The position numbers and the translations under genes were made by a program. A stretch of DNA of 64,000 nucleotides, taken from Acetobacteraceae bacterium. GTDB taxonomy: Bacteria > Pseudomonadota > Alphaproteobacteria > Acetobacterales > Acetobacteraceae. The stretch lies in the NCBI GenBank assembly GCA_004843165.1, contig CP039459.1:1565001-1629000 (forward strand). The letters run 5' to 3'. Positions 23,273 to 32,673 of this stretch are shown one piece after another (within the stretch, counting starts at the first letter, position 1; each line of letters opens with the position of its first letter). The notes below the pieces were generated by a model. The model was not told where the DNA came from, searched no databases, and saw only the letters and a program-made list of their open reading frames with translations.

Positions 23273-24703
23273 TTGTTCGATCGGCTATCGCAACGGATGA
23301 GCGGTGTTTTTGAAGGGGTTTCCCGTGGTGGAAAACTTTCAGAGGCAGATGTTAAGCAGGCAATGCGTGAGGCACGTCTTGCCATGTTGGAGGCAGATGT
23401 TGCGCTTCCCGTTGTGCGTGATTTTGTTGCCAAAGTTCGGGAACGTGCTGTTGGCGAAGAGGTTGCTGAGGGTGTTTCCGCTGGGCAAACCGTTGCAAAA
23501 ATCATCAATGATACGCTGGTTGAGATTCTTGGTGGGGCAGATGCCCATGCTTTAAATATTGGTTCGCCGCCTTCTATTATTTTGATGGCAGGCTTACAGG
23601 GGGCGGGTAAGACCACAACTGCCGGGAAAATTGCGCATCGTTTGGCGCAAAAAGAAAATAAGCGCACATTGCTGGCCAGTTTGGACGTTTACCGTCCGGC
23701 GGCACAGCTTCAGCTTACCCGTTTGGCAGAGCAGGCCGCTTTGAAAAATGGCGGTAAGGTTGAGGCGCTTCCGATCGTTGAGGGTGAAAAACCTGCACAG
23801 ATTGCTAAGCGTGCATTGGATAAAGCCAAGCGTGAAGGCTTTGATATTCTCATTTTAGATACCGCAGGGCGCTTATCGATTGACGAGGCGCTGATGGCGG
23901 AGATCAAAGAGATTTCAGAGATCTCCTCACCGCAGGAAACCTTGTTGGTTGTTGATGCGATGACAGGGCAGGACGCGGCAAATACGGCCAAAGCTTTCCA
24001 TGAGGCGATTCATCTGACCGGTGTTGTTCTCAGCCGTATGGATGGGGATGCTCGAGGTGGAGCGGCACTTTCCATGAAGGAAGTTTCCGGTGCGCCGATT
24101 AAATTCCTCGGAATGGGGGAAAAGCTTGAGGCCTTGGAGGTTTTCCATGCGGATCGTATGGCGGGCCGGATTCTTGGTCTTGGGGATGTGGCCGGCTTGG
24201 TCGAAACAGTCGAGGAAAGACTGGACCAGGAAGAGGGCGAACGTGTCGCTAAACGTATGGCGGCAGGCGAGTTTGACCTAGAGGATTATCTTTCACAGAT
24301 TAAGCAAATATCACGATTGGGATCTATTTCCGGTATTTTGGGCATGTTGCCCGGAATGGGGAAAATTAAAGATCTTATCGGCGATAAGGGTATGGATACG
24401 TCTTTCTTAAAAAAGCATGAAGTTATTATTTCTTCGATGACACGGCAGGAGCGTAAAAATCCCGACATTATTAAGGCATCACGTAAAAAACGTATTGCAA
24501 AAGGTGCGGGGGTCGATGTGGCCGCTGTTAACCGTTTGCTCAAACAATTTGCGGAAATGTCTAAAATGATGAAACGTGTCCGGAAAATGGGCATGGCAGG
24601 TTTGTTTGGTGGCGGCGGTAGAGATATGGCGGCCATGGGCAAAATGCTTGCAGGAAAGGGTGGCGAGGGTTTACCTCAAATGCCTCATTTTCCGCAAAAA
24701 TAG
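23273..24703 (+). CDS. ffh: signal recognition particle GTPase Ffh
   Basis: SRP54 homologue that binds signal sequences and 4.5S RNA and docks with FtsY. The NG domain has Walker A GLQGAGKT at 107-114, LDTAGRL (G3) and a DGDARGGAAL segment. The C-terminal M domain is Met-rich (SKMMKRVRKMGMAGLF). Start is TTG 23273 after 'aaggaat'. It is the first gene of a conserved block with rpsP, rimM, trmD and rplS. Confidence 0.95.
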   Translation: MFDRLSQRMSGVFEGVSRGGKLSEADVKQAMREARLAMLEADVALPVVRDFVAKVRERAVGEEVAEGVSAGQTVAKIINDTLVEILGGADAHALNIGSPPSIILMAGLQGAGKTTTAGKIAHRLAQKENKRTLLASLDVYRPAAQLQLTRLAEQAALKNGGKVEALPIVEGEKPAQIAKRALDKAKREGFDILILDTAGRLSIDEALMAEIKEISEISSPQETLLVVDAMTGQDAANTAKAFHEAIHLTGVVLSRMDGDARGGAALSMKEVSGAPIKFLGMGEKLEALEVFHADRMAGRILGLGDVAGLVETVEERLDQEEGERVAKRMAAGEFDLEDYLSQIKQISRLGSISGILGMLPGMGKIKDLIGDKGMDTSFLKKHEVIISSMTRQERKNPDIIKASRKKRIAKGAGVDVAAVNRLLKQFAEMSKMMKRVRKMGMAGLFGGGGRDMAAMGKMLAGKGGEGLPQMPHFPQK

Positions 24704-24770
24704 AAGTAAAGTTTAAAGGAACGTTTTCGTAAGCGTTTTAATGTAGCAGACAAAAATAGGAGTAGTCTGA

Positions 24771-25196
24771 ATGAGTGTTAAAATTCGTTTGGCCCGTGGT
24801 GGTTCCAAGCATCGTCCATATTACCACATCGTTATTGCGGACAGCCGTTCCCCACGTGACGGCCGCTTTATCGAGAAAGTTGGTCATTATAACCCAATGC
24901 TGCCTTCTGATCATGCAGATCGTGTTGGAATCGCTGAAGAGCGTGTGAAACATTGGCTTTCCGTTGGTGCATTGCCAACAGACCGTGTTGCACGTTTCCT
25001 CGGAAATGCTGGCATTATCGAAAAGCCAGCTTATAACGAGCAGCCAAAAAAATCTGCGCCAAAGAAAAAAGCGCAAGACCGTCTTGATGCGATTAAGGCA
25101 AAAGAAGAAAAAGCTGCTGCTGAAGCTAAAAAAGCTGAAGAAGAAGCTAAAGCCGCCGCAGAAGCGCCAGCTGAAGAAGGTAAGGAAGAAGCCTAA
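24771..25196 (+). CDS. rpsP: 30S ribosomal protein bS16 with long C-terminal tail
   Basis: The first ~85 residues are canonical bS16 ([19 protein letters not shown], then [16 protein letters not shown]). Residues ~90-141 form an extra Lys/Ala/Glu-rich tail likely to be disordered or helical; the E. coli protein is only ~82 residues. Such tails occur in alphaproteobacterial bS16. The ATG is preceded by 'aggag'. Confidence 0.95.
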   Translation: MSVKIRLARGGSKHRPYYHIVIADSRSPRDGRFIEKVGHYNPMLPSDHADRVGIAEERVKHWLSVGALPTDRVARFLGNAGIIEKPAYNEQPKKSAPKKKAQDRLDAIKAKEEKAAAEAKKAEEEAKAAAEAPAEEGKEEA

Positions 25197-25237
25197 ATAT
25201 TTCTCAATGGCTTTTAACTGTCATTTAGAACGGGCTT

Positions 25238-25780
25238 ATGACTCATATGCGCAATTCTTCTAAAATCGAAGCTGCTTTTATTCGTCGGGCACATGGACTT
25301 TCAGGTCGTGTACAGGTGCAGTCTTTGCTCGAGGATCTCGAGCTGTTAGAGGCCGCTCCTTATCTTGAAGATGAAAAAGGGGTGAAGTGGCATCTCGTTT
25401 GGGAGGGGAAAAATATTGCAAGCCTTAAAAATGAGGCGGGTATTTCCCCAAAAGATCGGGATGAAGCGCAGGCTTTGATTGGGACAAAATTCTATATTTT
25501 GCGGGAGTTCTTTGATGATCTTCCAAAAGATGAATTTTATCATGCGGATTTGGTCGGTCTAACCGCCTTTGACGCAGAAGGGAAAAAGCTCGGAAAAGTC
25601 AAACTTGTCCACGATTATGGGGCAGGGGTTAGTCTGGAATTGTCAAGTGGCTCATTGGTGCCTTTCACACCGGCTTGCGTTCCCGATGTCTCGATTTCAG
25701 AGGGGAGAGTAACCATTATTCCCCCAGCGGAAATTGAGGTGACGGGTTCTCTGGATGGTACAGTTGAGGTGCGTGAATGA
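25238..25780 (+). CDS. rimM: ribosome maturation factor RimM
   Basis: 16S rRNA processing protein needed for 30S assembly. The 180-residue sequence has the RimM N-terminal barrel with the [10 protein letters not shown] segment and a PRC-barrel C-terminal half ([20 protein letters not shown]). An in-frame ATG three codons on (25247) is an alternative start. The stop overlaps the trmD start (ATGA), showing translational coupling. Confidence 0.92.
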   Translation: MTHMRNSSKIEAAFIRRAHGLSGRVQVQSLLEDLELLEAAPYLEDEKGVKWHLVWEGKNIASLKNEAGISPKDRDEAQALIGTKFYILREFFDDLPKDEFYHADLVGLTAFDAEGKKLGKVKLVHDYGAGVSLELSSGSLVPFTPACVPDVSISEGRVTIIPPAEIEVTGSLDGTVEVRE

Positions 25781-26487
25781 CCAAAACATGGCAGGCAGAC
25801 ATTATTACCTTGTTTCCTGAAATGTTTCCGGGGCCTTTGGGATGTTCTCTTGCGGGAACAGCTTTGAAAAAAGGGTTGTGGTCTTGTAAAGCGCATGATT
25901 TGCGTGAACATGGGATCGGGATACATCGTAATGTTGATGACCAACCTTTCGGCGGCGGAAGTGGCATGGTGATTCGTCCGGACGTTCTCGATCAGGCATT
26001 GAGTTGTGTAAAGAAAAAAGAGGATAATCGACCTGCTATTTATTTTACCCCACGGGGTAGGCGTCTTGATCAGGCGATGGCTGGAAAATTATCAAAGGGC
26101 AATGGGGTTATTCTGCTTTGTGGACGCTTTGAAGGTGTTGATGAGCGTTTCTTGGAAAAAAATGAAATTATCGAAGTGAGCTTAGGTGATTTTGTTTTGT
26201 CCGGCGGAGAAATACCAGCGCTTGCTTTGTTAGATAGTTGTATCCGTCTCTTACCGGGTGTAATGGGATCAAAAGAAAGTTTAGAGGAGGAAAGCTTCTC
26301 CAATGGTCTTTTGGAATATCCTCAATATACACGTCCGGCAAATTGGGATGGGCTTGAAGTGCCGGAGATTTTATTGTCCGGTCATCATGCCGCAATTAAA
26401 GCATGGCGGGCAGAAAAAGCCTTAGAGGCGACCAAACAGCGGCGTCCAGATCTTTTGGAAAAAAGCGGCGTTCTTGAGGAAAAGTAA
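25777..26487 (+). CDS. trmD: tRNA (guanine-N1)-methyltransferase TrmD
   Basis: SPOUT-class methyltransferase making m1G37 in tRNA. The trefoil-knot AdoMet-binding segments [13 protein letters not shown] and [17 protein letters not shown] are intact, as is the N-terminal [12 protein letters not shown]. Length 236 residues is normal. It overlaps rimM by four bases. Confidence 0.95.
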   Translation: MTKTWQADIITLFPEMFPGPLGCSLAGTALKKGLWSCKAHDLREHGIGIHRNVDDQPFGGGSGMVIRPDVLDQALSCVKKKEDNRPAIYFTPRGRRLDQAMAGKLSKGNGVILLCGRFEGVDERFLEKNEIIEVSLGDFVLSGGEIPALALLDSCIRLLPGVMGSKESLEEESFSNGLLEYPQYTRPANWDGLEVPEILLSGHHAAIKAWRAEKALEATKQRRPDLLEKSGVLEEK

Positions 26488-26581
26488 AGGTTTCGTGTGT
26501 TTTAGAACTGTTTTGAGAGGCATTCTGGAAAACACGTTAAAGATTGGGTATATTTAAGCGTTCAAAAAAAGGATCATTGTA

Positions 26582-27016
26582 ATGAATATTGTAGAAGCAT
26601 TTGAAGCGCGCGAAGTAGAGCGCCTTACCACTAAGCGTGCCATTCCTGTTTTCACACCGGGTGACACTGTGCGTGTTGGTGTGCGTGTTATCGAGGGCAC
26701 CCGTGAGCGTGTTCAGATTTTTGAAGGTGTTGTTATTGCACGTTCAAACAAAGCGCTAAACAGCAATTTTACCGTTCGTAAAATTTCTAACGGTGAAGGT
26801 GTGGAACGTGTTTTTCCACTTTATGCGCCTTCTATTGATTCCATCGAAGTCGTCCGTCGTGGTAAAGTTCGCCGTGCGAAACTTTACTATCTGCGTGAGC
26901 GTTCCGGTAAATCTGCACGTATTGCAGAACGTACACGTGGCGTTAAAAGCAAAGCTGTCCGTAAGGCAGAAGCAGCTGCGGCACGTGCAGCAGCTAAAGA
27001 ATCTTCTGCATCTTAA
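26582..27016 (+). CDS. rplS: 50S ribosomal protein bL19
   Basis: Residues 1-115 are canonical bL19 ([20 protein letters not shown], then [18 protein letters not shown] and [15 protein letters not shown]). An Ala/Lys-rich tail of ~25 residues follows. It has its own 'aggatc' ribosome site and closes the ffh-rpsP-rimM-trmD-rplS order. Confidence 0.96.
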   Translation: MNIVEAFEAREVERLTTKRAIPVFTPGDTVRVGVRVIEGTRERVQIFEGVVIARSNKALNSNFTVRKISNGEGVERVFPLYAPSIDSIEVVRRGKVRRAKLYYLRERSGKSARIAERTRGVKSKAVRKAEAAAARAAAKESSAS

Positions 27017-27036
27017 TTGGCATATAGGTTCTTTGG

Positions 27037-28236
27037 ATGAAACTGGCTTCCCGTCTTTTAGAGCTTCCTGAATCTGCAACCCTCAAAGCGGCGGCACGTG
27101 CGAGAGCATTACGTGCCCAAGGGAGAGACATTCTCTCCCTTGCTTTGGGGGAGCCGGATTTTCCTTCTCCTGCATCCGCATTGCGTGGGGTGGAAAAAAT
27201 CATTTCAGAAGGTCGGACGGGATACCCGCCTTTGCGGGGAATGTCAGACCTCCTTAACGCCATTGCAGAAAAATTCCGCACGCAAAATGGTATTAAGGTT
27301 GAAACCAATCAGTTAATGGTTGGTAACGGCGGCAAACAATTATTGTTTAATGCCTGTTTAGCGGTGATTAATCCTGAGGATGAAGTCATTATCCCAGCAC
27401 CTTATTGGGTGAGCTATCCGCTTAGCGTTCAGTTCGCCGGCGGAAAATCCGTTATTGTAGAGGCATTGGAAGAAAATAAATTTCATCCGACAGCCGCACA
27501 GATTGAGGCGGCGATCACCTCAAAAACAAAAGTTTTTATTTTAAATTCCCCTTCTAATCCAACAGGTGCTGTTCTTTCAAAAGAGGAGCTGGCGGAGATT
27601 GCGCAAGTTATGCGTAAATATCCGGAAGTTTGGATTTTTAGCGATGAAATGTATGAGCATCTGACTTTTGACGGTCAAAAGTCGCATTCTATTGCCGCTA
27701 TTGCGCCTGATTTAGTAGACCGCATCCTGACGTTGAATGGTATGAGCAAAGCCTATTCCATGACCGGATGGCGGATTGGTTTTGCGCATGGGCCGGAACA
27801 GCTTATTTCTGCCATGATGGTTTTGCAGGGAAATAGTACTTCCGGTATTTGCGCTCCGGCGCAGGGGGCCGCTCTCGCTGTTTTGGAAGAGGGGCTGGAT
27901 GGGGTAGAAAAGATGCGGGCTACCTATGAAAAGCGCCGTGATCTTTTTATGTCGCATTTATCAGAGGTTAAAGATTTGTCCTGTCGCCGCCCAGAAGGGG
28001 CCTTTTATGCTTTTCCAAATATCGAAAAATGGATTGGCAAAACGACAAAGGCAGGGGTACGTCTTAACGATGATTCTGATATTGTGAATGCCTTGCTGGA
28101 AGAGGAAGGCTTAGCCGTTGTGCACGGAACACCTTTTGGCAAGCCAGGCTATTTACGCCTTTCTTTTGCGGCCTCTGATGCTGATTTAATCGAAGGGGCA
28201 AGGCGCTTGAAAGTCTTTGCCGAGGGACTTCGTTAA
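27037..28236 (+). CDS. class I PLP-dependent aminotransferase (aspartate aminotransferase type)
   Basis: A 399-residue fold-type I aminotransferase. NSPSNPTGAVLSKEEL is at 170-185, the PLP-binding Lys is in LNGMSKAYSMTGWRIGFA (Lys 238) and the substrate-carboxylate Arg is in GYLRLSFA near the C-terminus. It most resembles the alphaproteobacterial aspartate/prephenate aminotransferase subgroup. It starts 20 bases after rplS and may be read from the same transcript. Confidence 0.87.
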   Translation: MKLASRLLELPESATLKAAARARALRAQGRDILSLALGEPDFPSPASALRGVEKIISEGRTGYPPLRGMSDLLNAIAEKFRTQNGIKVETNQLMVGNGGKQLLFNACLAVINPEDEVIIPAPYWVSYPLSVQFAGGKSVIVEALEENKFHPTAAQIEAAITSKTKVFILNSPSNPTGAVLSKEELAEIAQVMRKYPEVWIFSDEMYEHLTFDGQKSHSIAAIAPDLVDRILTLNGMSKAYSMTGWRIGFAHGPEQLISAMMVLQGNSTSGICAPAQGAALAVLEEGLDGVEKMRATYEKRRDLFMSHLSEVKDLSCRRPEGAFYAFPNIEKWIGKTTKAGVRLNDDSDIVNALLEEEGLAVVHGTPFGKPGYLRLSFAASDADLIEGARRLKVFAEGLR

Positions 28237-28261
28237 ATTTTTTCTAAAAAAGAGAAATAAA

Positions 28262-28297
28262 GAAAAAGCCGAGAGATTTTTCTCTCGGCTTTTTTGT
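28262..28297. terminator. terminator between aminotransferase and thioredoxin-like gene
   Basis: aaaagccgagaga / tctctcggctttttt hairpin with T-run; it can serve both convergent genes. Confidence 0.9.
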
Positions 28298-28315
28298 CTT
28301 TTGCATTCTGTAATT

Positions 28316-29071
28316 TTATTTTGCAGGAGGGGTTCGTACAATTTGGCCATTTTGGTAGTAGTTTGTTCCTAATGTCTGGCCTTTTTTAAGATTTTTTTTC
28401 TGATCTTCCTCTATTTGTTTGGCTTTTTTTGCAATGGCTTCTGCACGCATTGTTTTTTCGATATTTTGGACTTCAATCCGTTCTGCGGCAGGGGCACGAG
28501 AATGCCAGAGATTAAGTAAATCGGCAATTTCTTGCGGACGCATTATATGCGCATTGCCAAATGCCTCTGTGCCATCAGCATTTAAGACTGTTGCGCGTGG
28601 GGTAAAGGCCAAAACGCTTGGGAGGGATTTCACAACAATTCCGTAGCGCTTGGCAATTTCCATATTCCGGTTGAATTTGCCTTCTTTGCGGCTCACATTA
28701 ATGTTCACAAGGATGAAATTTTGATTGATCCATGGTTTTAACTCTTCAAGATTCAAAACGCCTTCTAAGGTTTTACAATCCTGAGACCAGTTTGCGCCAA
28801 AAGAGGCCAAGACCAATTTATGTTCTTTTGCCGCCGCCTCAAATGCATGTTTAAGATCACGTTCGGCATGCCCCTCAGAAGGGTAGGCATTTTCAACAGG
28901 CAGGGCATGCGGGCGAATAAAGCTTGGAAAGGCGGCTACTTTTTTAGGCGCATCCGCAACATAGACTTGCTCTGGCACAGCCGTTGCTTCTGCTTTAAAT
29001 GCTGAAAGCGCAAAAGCACTCAGTCCGAAAGCAAGAGAAATACGTAAGGCGCGAGAAGGAAAAAGAGTCAT
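28316..29071 (-). CDS. exported thioredoxin-like protein with single active-site Cys
   Basis: A 251-residue protein with a signal peptide (hydrophobic to ~28, cleavage near FKAEA). Residues ~68-190 have a thioredoxin fold: FGANWSQDCKTLEGVL, VNINVSRKEG and the cis-Pro region VKSLPSVLAFTPRA. The usual WCxxC is replaced by WSQDC, so only the second Cys remains and normal disulfide exchange is unlikely. The C-terminus is Lys-rich. Role unknown; perhaps a chaperone or a glutathionylated variant. Confidence 0.72.
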   Translation of the reverse strand: MTLFPSRALRISLAFGLSAFALSAFKAEATAVPEQVYVADAPKKVAAFPSFIRPHALPVENAYPSEGHAERDLKHAFEAAAKEHKLVLASFGANWSQDCKTLEGVLNLEELKPWINQNFILVNINVSRKEGKFNRNMEIAKRYGIVVKSLPSVLAFTPRATVLNADGTEAFGNAHIMRPQEIADLLNLWHSRAPAAERIEVQNIEKTMRAEAIAKKAKQIEEDQKKNLKKGQTLGTNYYQNGQIVRTPPAK

Positions 29072-29105
29072 CTTTATGAAACTTTCAACAAAAAAGGCAG
29101 GAATC

Positions 29106-29531
29106 TCAAAGAGAATTTTTTCGTAACATTCCAGAGATACAGATAAAAGCAGGTAGAATCCAGCCCAGCATCTGAAGGATTGCTCCTAATGGGGTAATAA
29201 AAATGGGCGAGATGATTTTAAAAGATAATAAAGCCAGACTGCCCGAAAAAAGGAATGTTCCCAAAAGGATAAGGGAGGAGGCAAAAAGCCATATTTTTGT
29301 TTCATGGGGGCGGCAAATCGGTGCTAGTGCTGTGAGACTGAGTAAACTTGCCCCAATGGATTCGATAAGGAGCATATTGCCGGCAAGTTTTAAATATTCC
29401 CGGTAGCGGACACCCTCAAGAAAATTTTCAGGCAAATGGGCAGATAAGGTTTGAAAAATCAATCCTGAGGCCATGAAAATCCCTGAAAGGGCAATCGTGG
29501 TACGGATATAGGAAATTTTTTTATCTTGCAT
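29106..29531 (-). CDS. four-helix small membrane protein
   Basis: 141 residues with four hydrophobic segments (about 11-30, 47-68, 79-101 and 111-133). I do not recognise a family. It lies upstream of the thioredoxin-like gene in the same direction with a gap of only ~35 bases, suggesting cotranscription. Confidence 0.55.
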   Translation of the reverse strand: MQDKKISYIRTTIALSGIFMASGLIFQTLSAHLPENFLEGVRYREYLKLAGNMLLIESIGASLLSLTALAPICRPHETKIWLFASSLILLGTFLFSGSLALLSFKIISPIFITPLGAILQMLGWILPAFICISGMLRKNSL

Positions 29532-29943
29532 GTAAAAGATGATCCATTTGCTGTGGGAAGAAATCGATTTCCTTAGACTTTAAAAATATGAGTAAAGCAT
29601 AAAATAAAGAAAGGTGGATACTTTAAGTATTTATAATAGTCTATATTTTTTATAGAGTCATTTTTAAAAAATGAAGAAATATGGAATAATGGAATTGATT
29701 TCGAGAGAGAGAATGACTATTCTTCTTAGAAATTAGGCAATGAAGCTGAGGAAGTAAGAAACTTTCAATCCGTAAAAAGCGGTTATGTATCGTAAATTCT
29801 TCATTGTGAAAGATTCTCTTCTAGAAAGAATGATAGGCAGCAATAGGAATTAAATTTCGCTATTGGATATCTTGAAAATGGATATGACATTTTTCCCTGT
29901 GAGAGACGAAAGATGTTTGTGATGTAAAGAAAGGGAAAGTTGT
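29532..29943. other. intergenic region, no gene seen
   Basis: About 410 AT-rich bases between two divergent genes. Short ORFs on the minus strand here run antisense into the next gene and look spurious. I see no RNA gene or repeat; promoters for both flanking genes should be here. Confidence 0.45.
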
Positions 29944-30579
29944 TTGACTTTCGGTGGTTTAAAAGAAAATAATGAAGCTGATAATTTTGAGAATTCAGCT
30001 TTAACAGAAGATTCTCTGCGTTTGGCACTCGCAAAGCTTGGCTCGAAAAGTGATCGTAAACGTCCCTCTTCCAGTAAGTCGGGTAATCCGTTTGCTTCTG
30101 GAAATTCGAGGTCTGCCAATACGCCGACACGCCGGAAATTTGCAAGAGAGGATTCCGTTGTTGTTGAAAAACTCTCTCCCCGTCTTTCCAATTCTGTTTC
30201 CCGTGTTGTCGGTGCTGTTGAGCGGGTACGTTCGCCTTATGAAGAAAAGGCGGCTTCATCTTCCTCAGATCATTTACAAAGTTTAAAGCAGGATGTGGCC
30301 TTCTTGAAGCAGGCGCAGAAGAATGCGGAAGAGCAGCAGAAGATTGTCGAAAATCGCTTGGCAGAAATAGAAAATCTGCTTGAGAAGCAGGGGCAGGCAC
30401 TGACGAAGCTTAAAGAGCTTGTCACTTTTCTGCATGCCCCTTCAGAAGAGACAGAAAAGCCGATTTTAGAAAAAGAGGAAATCGAGAATTTTGCTCCGGT
30501 ACAGGAAAGACATTCAAACGATCCTATTCCGGTGAAGCTCAAAGAAGATGCTGATCCCATTGAATGGTGGAAAAATTAA
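29944..30579 (+). CDS. hypothetical protein with disordered N-terminus and coiled coil
   Basis: 211 residues from a TTG start. Residues 1-110 are Ser/Lys/Arg-rich and probably disordered. Residues ~112-160 form a coiled coil (SLKQDVAFLKQAQKNAEEQQ and onward, heptad pattern). No membrane segment. A terminator follows directly, supporting a real gene. Possibly a cell-division or polarity-type scaffold, but nothing in the sequence fixes this. Start uncertain. Confidence 0.55.
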   Translation: MTFGGLKENNEADNFENSALTEDSLRLALAKLGSKSDRKRPSSSKSGNPFASGNSRSANTPTRRKFAREDSVVVEKLSPRLSNSVSRVVGAVERVRSPYEEKAASSSSDHLQSLKQDVAFLKQAQKNAEEQQKIVENRLAEIENLLEKQGQALTKLKELVTFLHAPSEETEKPILEKEEIENFAPVQERHSNDPIPVKLKEDADPIEWWKN

Positions 30580-30583
30580 GAAC

Positions 30584-30617
30584 AAAAAAGACTGCTTTAA
30601 AAGCAGTCTTTTTTTAT
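30584..30617. terminator. bidirectional terminator
   Basis: aaaaaagactgcttt / aaagcagtctttttt hairpin between the coiled-coil gene and the convergent OPT gene; A-run and T-run on both sides. Confidence 0.92.
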
Positions 30618-30625
30618 GCGTGAAT

Positions 30626-32554
30626 TTAGGAACCGTCTGATTTTCTGGCCTGATGGATAAACCAGATGGCGGAAAGAATAAAAAAACCGCTTCCGATAAG
30701 GAGTTGCAAGAGCTGAGGATTGAGCGGTAAGGGGAGGGCAAGGCTATTAGGAGAGCCGGAAACAAGGGTAATAATGGCGAGACCGATACCGGCGAAACTT
30801 TCACCAACAATAAATCCTGCCGCAGCCATTGTGCCACGTCGTGTTACTTTTCGTCCTGTAAAAATAGCAATCAATGCCCCAAGCGCCATGCCAAAAGAAA
30901 CACTGGCAGGAAAATAAAGCCCCATGCCGACAGCCAAAGGCGGCAGAGAAGGTTTTTCTTTGAGATGGGAAAGATGGCGTTCTGAAAATTTCTTGAGGCA
31001 ATAATCGCAAACAATAAGGATTATCCCTATGATTGCGCCAATCCCTAACATCGTCCAGTCCATATTATGATGGATGATTTTCTTTGCTAATGAAGCCATG
31101 AGGAGCGGCTGGGGCGGTGTCAATGCCGCAGATTGATCCATATCAGGGCGGGGGAAATGATCTTCAAAACCATAAGCTTGGTAGAGAAGATTTAGCACGG
31201 GTGCGACTGTAGCTGCTCCGACAGCACAGCCAATCAATAAGGAAATTTGCTGTGCTTTGGGGCTTGCGCCAACCAAAGCGCCTGTTTTTAAATCCTGTAA
31301 ATTATCATTGGCCATTGCCGAAGCCGCAATAATGGCTGTTAGTAAAAATAAAGCATAGGCAAGCGCTACAGGAGAATCCGTAACGGAAAGTAAGCCGGTG
31401 GCTTGGAGGCTCGCCATGGCAAAAGCCAGAAAAATAATCGCCAAAATCGCTGCACCGGAAATCGGTGAAGAAGAAGAGCCTAAAAGCCCCGCCATATAGC
31501 CACAGGCGCTGGAAACAATAAAACCGATACCTATCCAGATAATGGCACCAATCGCAACCAAGAGCAGGCTTTGGATAAGTGTTAGGCTTGTTCCTAAAAA
31601 GGAAAAGCAGAGGAAACTAAAAAGGGAAAGTGCAAATGTCCCCAGTAGGATTAAGGTTAAGGGGGCAAGGTCTCGTTCCCGAGGAGGGGCAGAAAGATGC
31701 GCTGTGGCGGAAAGAACGTGCCGAATGCTTTGGATAAGGGGGAGGGTGAGACGGAGAATAATCCAAAAAGAGGCTGTCGCAATAATGCCGGCCGCAATAT
31801 ATTTCACCTCATTTTTCCAGAGTAAGGGGGCCATATGAATAGGATCTGCAACGGGGTGGAGCGTCAAGAGCAGTGGGATAATGACATCCCAAGCTAAAAA
31901 GGAACCTAAAAGACAGGCTGCCGCCCCCCATGGGCCAACAAAATAACCAATACCGAGCAGGGCAAGAGAAAATCCGCCTTCAATCCGAAAGGCCGCATGG
32001 CCCATTTTCCAAGCACGGATAAAGCCATCGCTGGCAAGCTGGAGGGCAGAGGTAAAAAAGCTGACAGCAATGGAAATGATTGTCCCAATCAATAAAGTAA
32101 TCGTTTCTGCTTTGCTTTTTTGGCCGTCTTGCTCGCCACTTTCTAAAATAACAGCGCAAGCGGTGCCTTCAGGGTAAGGTAGGTCGCTTTCCAGAACGAG
32201 ACAGCGTCTTAGAGGGACGGTAAACAAAACCCCGGCGATACCGCCGGCAAAAGTAATGAGAGCGGTTTGCCAATACGGAAAATGCTGCCACCAGCCAATC
32301 ATTACCAGAGCGGGTAAGGTCATAAAGACGGCTGAAAGGCACCCCGCGGCGGAGGCTTGGGTTTGGACAAGGTTATTTTCAAGTAAACTTCCACGTCCGC
32401 CACGCCTTAAAACAGCCATGGAAATGATCGCAGCAGGGATAGAAGAGGCAACGGTCATTCCAAGGCGCATGCCCATATAGAGATTGGCGACAGTAAATAT
32501 GACGGTAATCAGGGCGCCAAGTAAAAGCCCCCGCAGGGTAAGCTCACGGGACAA
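30626..32554 (-). CDS. OPT-family oligopeptide/metal-chelate transporter
   Basis: A 642-residue inner-membrane protein with about 15 hydrophobic segments. The N-terminal ALITVIFTVANLYMGMRLGM, the YPEGTACAVILESG segment and the repeated glycine-rich helices match the OPT family. Substrates in bacteria are mostly uncharacterised peptides. Monocistronic, with its own terminator. Confidence 0.87.
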   Translation of the reverse strand: MSRELTLRGLLLGALITVIFTVANLYMGMRLGMTVASSIPAAIISMAVLRRGGRGSLLENNLVQTQASAAGCLSAVFMTLPALVMIGWWQHFPYWQTALITFAGGIAGVLFTVPLRRCLVLESDLPYPEGTACAVILESGEQDGQKSKAETITLLIGTIISIAVSFFTSALQLASDGFIRAWKMGHAAFRIEGGFSLALLGIGYFVGPWGAAACLLGSFLAWDVIIPLLLTLHPVADPIHMAPLLWKNEVKYIAAGIIATASFWIILRLTLPLIQSIRHVLSATAHLSAPPRERDLAPLTLILLGTFALSLFSFLCFSFLGTSLTLIQSLLLVAIGAIIWIGIGFIVSSACGYMAGLLGSSSSPISGAAILAIIFLAFAMASLQATGLLSVTDSPVALAYALFLLTAIIAASAMANDNLQDLKTGALVGASPKAQQISLLIGCAVGAATVAPVLNLLYQAYGFEDHFPRPDMDQSAALTPPQPLLMASLAKKIIHHNMDWTMLGIGAIIGIILIVCDYCLKKFSERHLSHLKEKPSLPPLAVGMGLYFPASVSFGMALGALIAIFTGRKVTRRGTMAAAGFIVGESFAGIGLAIITLVSGSPNSLALPLPLNPQLLQLLIGSGFFILSAIWFIHQARKSDGS

Positions 32555-32673
32555 GGTAAGATCTTTCGGTTAAAGCAGTTTTATTTTGAAAATTGTTGTT
32601 TTCGAAATCCCATTATAGAATGGAAAAAGAACCAGTCTAAAAAAAAGACTGAAAAAATCAAGGAAAACGATTA

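Noticed and set aside
29801-30400. 199-codon minus-strand ORF
   Set aside because: Antisense to the coiled-coil gene; low-complexity composition and no ribosome site or family.
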